From Brevibacillus parabrevis (lineage in GTDB: Bacteria > Bacillota > Bacilli > Brevibacillales > Brevibacillaceae), in NCBI RefSeq assembly GCF_003710905.1, contig NZ_RHHV01000023.1, positions 110,887 to 174,886 of the forward strand: a stretch of 64,000 bases of DNA. The letters run 5' to 3'. The notes beneath the pieces were generated by a model, which was given only the letters and a program-made list of their open reading frames with translations, made no database searches and was not told where the DNA came from. The position numbers and the translations under genes were made by a program. Shown one piece after another: positions 25,729 to 33,387 of this stretch (within the stretch, counting starts at the first letter, position 1; every line of letters starts with the position of its first letter).

Positions 25729-27402
25729 TTATCGGATGGTCAACCACTCGGCTACCGGGCCAAGTGCCAGTACCGGCAAGAACGTCAGCGCACCCACGAT
25801 CACGACCGTCGCGATCAAAATGACCAGAAACACACCATTGTCTGTGCGAAGCGTACCCATCGTTTCAGGTACAGGCGTTTTCGCGAGCAACGAACCGGCT
25901 ACCGCCAGCATCGCGATGATCGACACGTATCGGCCAAACAGCATGACCAGCCCAGTCGAAATGTTCCAGAAAGGCGTATTGTCGCCCAGTCCTTCAAAGC
26001 CAGAGCCGTTGTTGGCTGCCGAGGACGTAAATTCGTACAAAACTTGCGAGATGCCGTGGAAGCCCGGATTGGAGATTCCGGCTGTGCCCATTTCCGAGGC
26101 CAGCGCAATCGCGGTCGGAGCCAAAATGATCAGCGGGTGGGCGAGAATCGCAATCGCGATCAGCTTCATCTCTTTCCCTTCGATTTTTCGTCCGAGAAAC
26201 TCGGGCGTCCGTCCGACCATCAAGCCCGCGATAAACACAGCCAAAATCGCATACATCAAAATGTTTACCGTACCGACGCCATCTCCGCCGAATACGCAGT
26301 TCAGCATCATTTCCCCGAGCGGCACCAGTCCGCCCAGCGGCGTCAGCGTGTCGTGCATGTTGTTGACCGTTCCGGTCGTCGCCGCAGTCGTCACCGCTGT
26401 AAACAGGGCGCTCTGCGCAATGCCGAAACGCACTTCTTTTCCTTCCATGCTGCCCACGGCCTGTGACAAACCTGCACGTTCAAGCGCCGGGTTGCCATTG
26501 ATCTCGCTTCCGTAGGCAATCCCGAGGAACACGAGAAACATCAAACTCATGGCGCCAAAAATGATCCAGCCTTGCTTGCGGCTCTTCGTCATGAAACCGA
26601 AGGCAAAAGGCAGAGACGCCGGAATGAGGAACATCGACAAAATCTCCAGCACGTTCGTCAAAGGAGTCGGATTCTCAAACGGATGCGCAGAGTTGACCCC
26701 AAAGAACCCGCCGCCGTTCGTTCCCAAATGCTTGATCGACACAAGCGAAGCTACCGGACCTCGTGCGATTTGCTGTTCAGCCCCGCTCAATGTAGTCGCC
26801 GTCGCTGTCGGTTCCATCGTCTGCGGCACGCCTTGCGCCACCAGAAGAAGTGTCACGACTACTGCCAAGGGAAGCAGCACACGCGTATGCGCCCGCACCA
26901 GGTCGACATAGTAGTTTCCGATGCTGCGCTGTCCGGTCAATCCGCGCATGAATGCCATGACGACCGCAATCCCCGTAGCAGGTGTCGTAAACATCAGGTA
27001 GATAATCACCATCATCTGCGACAGATAGGACAAACCGCTTTCTCCGCTGTAATGCTGGAGATTGGTATTCGTCAAAAAGCTTACCGCCGTATTGAACGAC
27101 AGCAACGGGTCCATCGCCGCCACACCGCTCGGATTCCCCGGCAGCATCCCTTGCAAGCGCAAGAGCAGATAAGCAATCGCAACCATCGTGATATTGCTGA
27201 CCAAAACCGCCGTCGCGTACTGCTTCCAGGTCATGTCTGCGATGCGAATGCCAGACCATTTGTAAATGACTTTTTCCACCCCGCCAAAAGCGCGGTCCAA
27301 TCGCGTATTTTCCAGGGAAAAGGCCCGCGCCAGATAGCGTCCCGTCGGAATCGCCAACAAGAGCAGCACCACCAAAACCACCGATATTTGTATAAAGTCC
27401 AC
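25729..27402 (-). CDS. kdpA: K+-transporting ATPase subunit A
   Basis: The 557-residue potassium-selective channel-like subunit with ten membrane helices. Filter-region motifs include NTAVSFLTNTNLQHYSGE, KHLGTNGGGFFGVNSAHPFENP, TGTVNNMHDTLTPLGGL and SSAANNGSGFEGL. The GTG at 27402 is chosen because GGAGG sits 8 nt ahead; an in-frame TTG at 27408 is too close. It follows kdpF by 48 bp. Confidence 0.95.
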   Translation of the reverse strand: MDFIQISVVLVVLLLLAIPTGRYLARAFSLENTRLDRAFGGVEKVIYKWSGIRIADMTWKQYATAVLVSNITMVAIAYLLLRLQGMLPGNPSGVAAMDPLLSFNTAVSFLTNTNLQHYSGESGLSYLSQMMVIIYLMFTTPATGIAVVMAFMRGLTGQRSIGNYYVDLVRAHTRVLLPLAVVVTLLLVAQGVPQTMEPTATATTLSGAEQQIARGPVASLVSIKHLGTNGGGFFGVNSAHPFENPTPLTNVLEILSMFLIPASLPFAFGFMTKSRKQGWIIFGAMSLMFLVFLGIAYGSEINGNPALERAGLSQAVGSMEGKEVRFGIAQSALFTAVTTAATTGTVNNMHDTLTPLGGLVPLGEMMLNCVFGGDGVGTVNILMYAILAVFIAGLMVGRTPEFLGRKIEGKEMKLIAIAILAHPLIILAPTAIALASEMGTAGISNPGFHGISQVLYEFTSSAANNGSGFEGLGDNTPFWNISTGLVMLFGRYVSIIAMLAVAGSLLAKTPVPETMGTLRTDNGVFLVILIATVVIVGALTFLPVLALGPVAEWLTIR

Positions 27403-27450
27403 GGACAATTCCTCCTACTTCCTCTATGAAATGAATCGCTCGACCAATCC

Positions 27451-27528
27451 TTAATACTTTTCCGGATAGATCAGTGCGTGGCCCAGGTAGATCGCCAGTC
27501 CGGCCACAATCAACAGCAGCAAGATCAT
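27451..27528 (-). CDS. kdpF: K+-transporting ATPase subunit F
   Basis: A 25-residue hydrophobic peptide reading MILLLLIVAGLAIYL then GHALIYPEKY. One helix followed by the short Y-x-A-L-x-x-P-E-(K/R)-(F/Y)-like tail is the KdpF hallmark; it helps stabilise the complex. Its ATG overlaps the stop of the preceding 35-codon ORF (ATGA), so translation is probably coupled. Confidence 0.85.
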   Translation of the reverse strand: MILLLLIVAGLAIYLGHALIYPEKY

Positions 27529-27632
27529 TTTTCTTTTCCTCCCTGTTCTTTTACTACCGCATCACAAAACTTGATCAGGGCAAAAAATGTAACAAACGAG
27601 ATTGCCAAGAGCAGTATGGCAACTAAGTCCAT
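27525..27632 (-). CDS. 35-residue single-span peptide translationally coupled to kdpF
   Basis: A small ORF with AAAGGAGGGA 6-7 nt before the ATG. The product (MDLVAILLLAISFVTFFALI, then KFCDAVVKEQGGKEK) is one membrane helix followed by a basic/acidic tail with one Cys. It overlaps kdpF by 4 nt. It is the first gene after the riboswitch leader, so it is expressed with kdp. Its helix-then-short-tail form is KdpF-like; I know no assigned function. Confidence 0.65.
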   Translation of the reverse strand: MDLVAILLLAISFVTFFALIKFCDAVVKEQGGKEK

Positions 27633-27793
27633 GAAAAGTCCCTCCTTTTTCCGCTTGCAGTTTGCCGTTTTTGTCGCGCCAGCTTCCTTCAGGCGCCCAC
27701 CTCCATCTACCTTGAACAAAGTCGTGCCGGTTCGCCTCTTTCGCTCACTTCCTGGTACAAGCTTTCTCCCCTGAAAAAACCTGCCATGGAAGC

Positions 27794-27937
27794 AAAAAAA
27801 TAGACCAATGCTTACTCATTCCCCGAAAAGATCGCCACAATGGACCAGCAAAGCTCAACAGACAGGGCAAGCCCCGCGCGCACTTTAGCGGTATGAAAGA
27901 CGATCACTTCTTCGGAGAAAAAGTACTCATTGGTCTA
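27794..27937 (-). ncRNA. second structured leader element ending in a terminator (kdp)
   Basis: On the minus strand a perfect 10-bp long-range stem TAGACCAATG (27937-27928) / CATTGGTCTA (27810-27801) is followed by seven T (27800-27794). The enclosed 117 nt can pair further, for example CCGAAgAAG with CTTTTCGG, GATCG with CGATC, and a GGGC-TT-GCCC hairpin. It lies 150 nt after the riboswitch terminator and 160 nt before the first kdp ORF. No matching Rfam family is recalled. The 157 nt between it and the first ORF shows nothing else. Confidence 0.45.
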
Positions 27938-28086
27938 CCGAACGCCCAGCCGACTTGAATGTGCCTTCTTTGCGTTTTGTCTCCCGTTTCCTTTTTCCGA
28001 AAAACGTGTATTCATTTTTTGGGCAAAACGAAAAGACCTGCATCTTTCGTTTCGAGCAAGCTTCTTTGCTCATCCCAAAGGACAAC

Positions 28087-28113
28087 AAAAAAAGCCTCCT
28101 CAAACAGGCGGTC
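28087..28113 (-). terminator. riboswitch expression-platform terminator (kdp)
   Basis: On the minus strand CCGCCT / AGGAGG with a 5-nt loop, then C and seven T, directly after the c-di-AMP aptamer. Confidence 0.7.
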
Positions 28114-28117
28114 TTTA

Positions 28118-28262
28118 GACCTCCCTCGCTTTAGCCGACGAAGTTAGCTGACGGGTAGGATGGCGAAAGAGTTACTCATCCCTTCCACGAATCGTGGAAT
28201 TAACCCCTACAAAATTGGGTCCTCCGTTCCCGAGTGCCTCGGGATTTGGCCAGATTTGCAAT
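28118..28262 (-). ncRNA. c-di-AMP (ydaO/yuaA-type) riboswitch controlling kdp
   Basis: The minus strand carries the conserved ydaO segments in order: a GGA-rich core with GGACCCAATTTT and GGGGTTAATTCC, a hairpin GATTCGTGGAAGGGATGAG, then ATCCTACCCGTCAGCTAACT and TCGTCGGCT. Ligand binding favours the following terminator in known members, so high c-di-AMP should shut kdp off. Edges are approximate. Confidence 0.85.
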
Positions 28263-28279
28263 TGTTGGTTACGAGTCTC

Positions 28280-28308
28280 ATTATACGTCTGGCATAATCG
28301 GTTGTTAA
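28280..28308 (-). promoter_or_regulatory. promoter of the kdp riboswitch leader
   Basis: On the minus strand TTAACA (28303-28308) and TATAAT (28280-28285) are 17 bp apart, a near-consensus sigma-A promoter starting just before the aptamer. Confidence 0.75.
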
Positions 28309-28373
28309 TGTCTTGTTTCTCGCTTTTTAGCACGATTTGTGCAGTCTTTATCGATGTAAGCGATTTAATCCTG

Positions 28374-29291
28374 TCAGGACTCAGCCGCGCAAGATATTTC
28401 GTCGATTATCTCGCGTTTTCTCGCAACGCATGGACCGCGTTCGGAAATGCCCTGTCCGATTTTTTGCAGCCATTGCTTTATTTCTTCTGCCGACAAAGGC
28501 TTGCTGTAAAGGTATCCTTGCATTTCATCACACTTCTGTTCACGCAAAAAAGCAAACTGAAGCTCGTTTTCCACCCCTTCAGCCAAAACGCTGAGGTGCA
28601 GATTATGGGCCATGGCAATGATCGACTGGGCAATCACGGCATCGTCCTTTTCCGTAATAGCACTTACGAAGGAGCGATCAATTTTCAGACGATCTATGGG
28701 AAAATCGCGCAAGTAGCTAAGCGAAGAGTATCCGGTGCCAAAGTCGTCAATCGACAGCTTCATCCCCAATCGCTTTAACTCATGCAGAACACCGATCACC
28801 GCATCCGGATTTTTCATGACGGCGCTTTCTGTAATCTCTAGCTCCAGAAGCTCGGGCTGCATGTCCGTCTCCTGAAGAACTTGCTGAATCATCTGTACCA
28901 GATTCTCTTGTTGAAACTGACGGGCAGACAAGTTGACGGCAACTCGCAACGGGTCATATCCTGCCTGCTCCCAGAGCTTGGCTTGGTTACAGGCTGTTCG
29001 CAGCGCCCACTCGCCAATCGGTACAATAAGTCCCGTCTCTTCTGCCAGTGGAATGAAGTCTGCCGGGGAAACCAGCCCCCATACGGGATGCTGCCACCTC
29101 AGCAGCGCCTCGACTCCGACTATTTTTCCTGTCTGGCAATCGATTTGCGGCTGGTATTGCAGATGAAATTCCCCCCTCTCCAAAGCTTTGTGAAGTTCCT
29201 GTTCCATCGCAAGACATTCTGATGCATGATTGCTCATCGTAAAGGAGTACACAATGTATCGATTTCGTCCCTTCTCTTTTGCACTGTACAT
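28374..29291 (-). CDS. EAL-domain c-di-GMP phosphodiesterase, remnant of a GGDEF-EAL gene
   Basis: A 305-residue frame that begins with the final residues of a GGDEF domain (MYSAKEKGRNRYIVYS) and continues into a full EAL domain. EAL active-site blocks are all there: EALLRW, VNLSARQ, ELEITES, SIDDFGTGYSSLSYL, DRLKIDRSF and AEGVE. The rest of the GGDEF gene is missing; immediately upstream is a broken kdpB in another frame. The EAL part could still be enzymatically sound, but no ribosome site is evident at this ATG, so expression is uncertain. The 5' truncation and the join with kdpB point to a deletion. Confidence 0.75.
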   Translation of the reverse strand: MYSAKEKGRNRYIVYSFTMSNHASECLAMEQELHKALERGEFHLQYQPQIDCQTGKIVGVEALLRWQHPVWGLVSPADFIPLAEETGLIVPIGEWALRTACNQAKLWEQAGYDPLRVAVNLSARQFQQENLVQMIQQVLQETDMQPELLELEITESAVMKNPDAVIGVLHELKRLGMKLSIDDFGTGYSSLSYLRDFPIDRLKIDRSFVSAITEKDDAVIAQSIIAMAHNLHLSVLAEGVENELQFAFLREQKCDEMQGYLYSKPLSAEEIKQWLQKIGQGISERGPCVARKREIIDEISCAAES

Positions 29292-30560
29292 AGCGGGAGA
29301 TTTGGGCGCTTCGTTCCTTCAGGTCTTTCGGGATTGTTCCTTGCCGCTCGCCCACGTAGTCACATATGGCGCGAACCGCTCCCTTCCGATATTGAACCCC
29401 TCTGTAATTCAGCCCGCTCATCCGTTCTTCTGCGGTAAACGGTACGACCTGGCCTTCGTATGCCTTCACGTCGCAAACGACATGCTTTTGCTTGGCGAGC
29501 ATGAGGATCGAGCTGCCTTCTGGCGTATCGTCAAACAGAGAGGTAAGTACCGCTACCTCTATCAACTCCTTCTCCTCTGCTCCTGCGACTGGAACAAACT
29601 GCGCCGCCAGCCGATTGCCGTACGTGATCGTGCCTGTTTTGTCCAAAATAATCGTATTGACGTCACCAGCCGCCTCTACTGCCTTGCCTGACATCGCAAT
29701 GACACCGAAGCGGGTAACCCGATCCATGCCTGCGATTCCGATCGCAGACAAAAGACCGCCAATCGTCGTCGGAATCAAACAAACTAACAGTACGACCAGG
29801 ACAGAAATATTGAGATGAATGCCCGCATAGGCGGCGATTGGCACCAGTGTGACTACGACGATGAGAAAAATAAGCGTAAATACGATCAATACCGTATTCA
29901 GGGCGATTTCGTTTGGGGCCTTTTGCCGTTTGGCGCCTTCGATCAAGGCAATCATCCTGTCCAAAAAAGAATCGCCCGGGTTCGTGGTTATTTTGATCAA
30001 GATAGAATCACTCGTGACCCGCGTACCGCCAGTCACGGACGACTGATCACTTCCCGCCCGTTTGATTACAGGTGCAGATTCGCCTGTAATCGCTGATTCA
30101 TCAATCGAAGCCAGCCCCTCGACAATTTCACCGTCGCCAGGAATGAAGTCACCCGTCTCTACCAGAACAAGATCCCCTCTTCGCAGTTCCTCCGCAGACA
30201 CCACATGGATGCCCCCGTCTGCCTTCAGCCGTTTCGCCTCAGTATCTCTTTTGGCCCGGCGCAACGTATCTGCCTGCGCTTTTCCCCGCCCTTCTGCCAG
30301 TGCTTCGGCAAAATTGGCAAACAGGACGGTAACAGCAAAACCAAAAATACGCCTGTGTTCCAGCCTATCTGATTCTCTGTTCCGAAATAATGGGGGAAAA
30401 GGATCATGAGCAGGATTAGCACAGTTCCCATCTCAACCACAAACAGTACAGGATTCGATTTCATAACCAGCGGGTTTAGCTTGCGTACACTCTCCAACAA
30501 AGCTGTTCCGATTATTTTATTGTGGAATGTCGAATGCTCTTCTACTTGTTTCACGGCCAT
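29292..30560 (-). pseudogene. decayed second kdpB (frameshifted, 3'-truncated)
   Basis: Starts as a normal KdpB (MAVKQVEEHSTFHNKIIGTA, then KLNPLVMKSNPVLFVVEMG). The frame shifts at an A5/T5 run (30343-30347) where one base appears lost; the next frame continues with FANFAEALAEGRGKAQAD, TGESAPV, DKTGTITYG and MSGLNYRGVQYRKGAV. Homology stops after GTIPKDLKERSAQISR, before the P-domain hinge MTGDGTNDAP, and the sequence runs into the GGDEF-EAL remnant. Without the hinge and C-terminal helices it cannot be a working pump. It is a paralogue of the intact kdpB 4 kb away, clearly diverged rather than a recent copy. Confidence 0.88.
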
Positions 30561-30582
30561 TCACCTTTCTATCCTATGAAAT

Positions 30583-30660
30583 TCACAATTGTTCTACATG
30601 ACATAAGGCGTGAACCAAATACAAAAAAATCCCCACGGCAAAAATCGTTACGATTACCAC
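30583..30660 (-). CDS. kdpF-like 25-residue ORF of the decayed kdp locus
   Basis: A GTG-initiated ORF with GAGGAGGG 8-9 nt upstream. The peptide (VIVTIFAVGIFLYL then VHALCHVEQL) has the KdpF length and layout: one helix followed by HAL and a short tail, although the PE(K/R)(F/Y) end is altered. It lies 22 bp before the kdpB pseudogene, with kdpA missing between. Probably a vestige. Confidence 0.55.
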   Translation of the reverse strand: MVIVTIFAVGIFLYLVHALCHVEQL

Positions 30661-30746
30661 AAAATCATCCCTCCTCAGACGTGTTGACAGCCCAAAGTCG
30701 GCTGAGTAATATAAGGCACAATGATAAATAATGGGAGGTATGGCGT

Positions 30747-31115
30747 TTGGCCATCTCTAACAAAAAAAAGCTGGAAGCTGAAATCAGCGAAACTTTCATC
30801 AAATTTCAACGCGACTTGATCGGACGTGGCCCTCAAGAAGCAAAAACCTACATCGTCGGCGACATGGTCCTCGTTCGCTTCAAGGGAGTGCTCACCGTTG
30901 AAGAAAAACATCTCTCCAGCCACGATAAAGGCCGTCGCATTGTAAAAGAAATGCGCGAGGTGCTTCGTGAGATGTATAGCGAGGAATCAGAAGAAATCGT
31001 AGAAAAGCTGACCGGCTGCAAAGTGCTGTCCAGTCATAGCGACATCAGCACCAAGATGGGGGAGCGAATCGAGGTTTACGTGTTGGACAAGGACCTCGAA
31101 AAAATGCTGGGCTGA
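30747..31115 (+). CDS. DUF2294-type protein
   Basis: A 122-residue cytosolic protein of the DUF2294 kind found in Bacillus: a helical N-terminus (ISETFIKFQRDLIGRGPQEAK) leads into VGDMVLVRFKGVLTVEEK, then GCKVLSSHSDISTKMGERIEVYVLD. Its function is unknown. The TTG at 30747 is chosen because GGGAGG (30733-30738) lies 8 nt ahead; the ATG at 30740 opens only a seven-codon frame. It diverges from the decayed kdp locus. Confidence 0.75.
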   Translation: MAISNKKKLEAEISETFIKFQRDLIGRGPQEAKTYIVGDMVLVRFKGVLTVEEKHLSSHDKGRRIVKEMREVLREMYSEESEEIVEKLTGCKVLSSHSDISTKMGERIEVYVLDKDLEKMLG

Positions 31116-31148
31116 TTCCTCAACTGAATACCTGTGCATCGAAAAGGC

Positions 31149-31180
31149 GGCTCCGCCTGCTTACTGACGGAGCCTTTTTC
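31149..31180. terminator. terminator after the DUF2294 gene
   Basis: GGCTCCG / CGGAGCC followed by TTTTT. On the other strand a shorter T run may serve the opu operon. Confidence 0.75.
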
Positions 31181-31183
31181 CAA

Positions 31184-31594
31184 TCAACCGCTGAGTTGTT
31201 CTGCCAGCCATCGATATCCCTTGTACCCTGGCTTGCTGATGATGACATAATGGGCACCTAACCCTTTGTATAAACTCGCATTTTGCTGCTCCTGTGTCAG
31301 AACGAAAATGCGGCAAGTGCCCAACTGCCGAAACAAAGTAATGAAATCACGCCCTTCTGGCCATTCGTCCACAAACAGATAGACAGACTGATAGACTAAC
31401 AACTCCTCTTGATGAAGATAGCTTTCATCGAAAGAAATGGGCGACAACTTTTCTGTGCAGGAGTGACGCTCTCCCCTGATCAGCGAATAGGCAACAGGAC
31501 TTTTCCGGAAGAACAGAGAGTCACTGCCTCCTCTGATCGTCTGCACAAAAGACGTGAATGCCTCTCCCACCCCAATGACCAGACAATTTTTCAT
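31184..31594 (-). CDS. 136-residue unknown protein at the end of the opuA operon
   Basis: A soluble protein that opens with a Rossmann-like strand-turn (MKNCLVIGVGEAFTSFV). It continues through VYQSVYLFVDEWPEG and RIFVLTQEQQNASLYKGLGAHYVIISK, reminiscent of a degenerate TrkA-N/RCK nucleotide-binding fold. The full GxGxxG is not kept (GVGEAF), so the likeness is weak. It starts 21 bp after opuAC and is probably co-transcribed with the importer. A link to osmotic or K+ control is inference from place only. Confidence 0.5.
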   Translation of the reverse strand: MKNCLVIGVGEAFTSFVQTIRGGSDSLFFRKSPVAYSLIRGERHSCTEKLSPISFDESYLHQEELLVYQSVYLFVDEWPEGRDFITLFRQLGTCRIFVLTQEQQNASLYKGLGAHYVIISKPGYKGYRWLAEQLSG

Positions 31595-31615
31595 GCCAGC
31601 CCCTCCTCTTCCCGT

Positions 31616-32548
31616 TTATTTGAGCTCCTCAATCGACTGGATGTTCATATAGCCTGGAACCACCAACCCGATTTTGGTTCCGTCCAGATTGGGGCCAAGG
31701 TCTTCCAACTGATCCCCGAACTTTTTGAGGTAGCTCGCATCGGTAGAGGGAAGCCAGGCTGCTACCATCCCGTCCACATCGCCCATGGCTACGCCTGCCC
31801 ACATCGGTCCAGCCTGGACCTGACTCAATTCCACCTCATATCCGAGCTTTGTCTCCAGCACTTCCTTCACTATGTGCGAACTGGCAATTTCCGAGTCCCA
31901 TGCCACGTAAGCGATGGTCAGCTTTTCTTTTTGAACCGGAGCAAGCCCCTCTACCCACTTCCCGACCTTGTCTTCGTTGTTTTTCACCCACTCCGCAGCC
32001 GCTTCCTCTGGTTTTTTCCCGTCCAAAATATGTACCATCACAGCTTCCATGTCCGCAGGCTTCCATTGGAACGCGTCCAGAAACCGATAGGCGGCAGGGT
32101 GATCCTGCTTCAATCCTTTTCGAACGATGGTATGAATCTGTTCAGCTCCGCCAAAGCCGTTTTTCGGGTCCTGCAAATATTTCAGATCCAGTTTTTTGAA
32201 CATCCAATGCGGCGTCCAACCCGTGATGATAATTGGTTGCTTCTGTTCGTAGGCACGCGTCAGCGCGGCAGTCATCGCCGCATCCGATCCTTCTACGAGC
32301 TGCCAGTTGTCCAGGCCGTACAGCTTCATGACTTCCTCAGTCTTCACCATCGAGCCGGCACCAGCGTCAATTCCGATGATTTTATATCCCACTGCTTCCC
32401 CAATCGCGTTCTTCGGCACCTGGACGGGATTCGGATTGTGCCCAATCGTCGCCCCTGTCGGTGTAGAGCCTTGCTGAGAGCAGCCTGCCAGCATAATAGC
32501 CGCAGCCACCACCCATGTCAGTGCATTTTTTCGCGTGAACTTGTTCAT
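31616..32548 (-). CDS. opuAC: glycine betaine ABC transporter substrate-binding lipoprotein
   Basis: A 310-residue lipoprotein (lipobox LAGC, Cys23) that captures glycine betaine or related solutes for OpuA. Aromatic betaine-cage candidates are present in ITGWTPHWMF, VAWDSEIASSHI and QVQAGPMWAGVAMGD. Its start overlaps the permease stop by 4 nt (ATGA). Confidence 0.9.
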   Translation of the reverse strand: MNKFTRKNALTWVVAAAIMLAGCSQQGSTPTGATIGHNPNPVQVPKNAIGEAVGYKIIGIDAGAGSMVKTEEVMKLYGLDNWQLVEGSDAAMTAALTRAYEQKQPIIITGWTPHWMFKKLDLKYLQDPKNGFGGAEQIHTIVRKGLKQDHPAAYRFLDAFQWKPADMEAVMVHILDGKKPEEAAAEWVKNNEDKVGKWVEGLAPVQKEKLTIAYVAWDSEIASSHIVKEVLETKLGYEVELSQVQAGPMWAGVAMGDVDGMVAAWLPSTDASYLKKFGDQLEDLGPNLDGTKIGLVVPGYMNIQSIEELK

Positions 32549-33387
32549 AACGCTTTTCTCTCCTTTTGTTTGGCATGCTGGGAAATGCGGTCCAGAACGA
32601 TAGCAATAATCACGATCGATAACCCCGCTTCAAAACCTTTGCCGATATCCACCTGGGATACAGCCCGATAAACATCGGCTCCCAATCCTTTTGCTCCGAT
32701 CATGGCGGCGATAACCACCATCGAAAGCGCAAGCATGATGCACTGGTTGACTCCCGCCATGATGGTCGTCTTCGCCAAAGGCAGTTGCACCTTCATCAAC
32801 TTTTGCCATCTCGATGAGCCGAAAGCATCCGCTGCTTCTGCAAGCTCCGGCGGAACCTGACGTATGCCGAGATTCGTAAATCGGACGATCGGCGGCAGCG
32901 CAAAGATAACGGAAGCAATGACCCCTGGTACTTCGCCCAGTCCAAAAAAGAAAATGGCCGGGATCAAGTAAACGAATGCTGGCATCGTCTGCATCAAATC
33001 TAGCAACGGCATGACCAGCTTCGTGAAAGTATCGCTTCGCGCGCAGGCAATACCCGCAGGAATCCCTACAGTGATGGACAACAGGGCAGAAGCAATAACC
33101 AAGCCGAGCGTTTCGACCGTTTCATCCCAGTACCCCAGATTGGCAATGAGAAACAGCCCAAGCAATGTGAAAAACATCGAAGATCGCCCGCCAAATACCC
33201 AGGCCAGCGCCCCGAACAGCAAAATGAGAATAACAGACGGTATCGCAGCCAAAACCTCGGTAAAGTACGTGACCATTCCCGAAATGATGATCGCGATCGG
33301 ATCGAACAAAATGCCTTTGTGCTGACCGAGCGCCTCAACGATTCGTTCCACCCACTCACCGATCGGCAACTTAGGCACGGAATCCAT
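32545..33387 (-). CDS. opuAB: glycine betaine ABC transporter permease
   Basis: A 280-residue permease with the OpuA/ProW layout: an N-terminal amphipathic region, about seven membrane helices, and the coupling motif EAADAFGSSRWQKLMKVQLP (residues about 190-209). The PALMQT-like block reads LDLMQTMPAFVYLIPAI. It overlaps opuAA by 17 bp and opuAC by 4 bp. Confidence 0.92.
   Translation of the reverse strand: MDSVPKLPIGEWVERIVEALGQHKGILFDPIAIIISGMVTYFTEVLAAIPSVILILLFGALAWVFGGRSSMFFTLLGLFLIANLGYWDETVETLGLVIASALLSITVGIPAGIACARSDTFTKLVMPLLDLMQTMPAFVYLIPAIFFFGLGEVPGVIASVIFALPPIVRFTNLGIRQVPPELAEAADAFGSSRWQKLMKVQLPLAKTTIMAGVNQCIMLALSMVVIAAMIGAKGLGADVYRAVSQVDIGKGFEAGLSIVIIAIVLDRISQHAKQKERKAL

Noticed and set aside
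23648..26515. A 955-codon open frame on the plus strand opposite kdpB and kdpA
   Set aside because: It mirrors the codon structure of the kdp genes, has no ribosome site and an unnaturally Arg/His/Gln-rich product. The minus-strand genes are certain.
27820..27930. A short minus-strand frame in the kdp leader, about 36 codons
   Set aside because: It opens after an in-frame stop, has no ribosome site and lies within an inverted-repeat terminator structure; better read as leader RNA.
29280..29310. Insertion-sequence ends or target duplications at the kdpB/GGDEF-EAL join
   Set aside because: No inverted repeats or short direct repeats were seen at the junction; simple deletion is the plainer reading.
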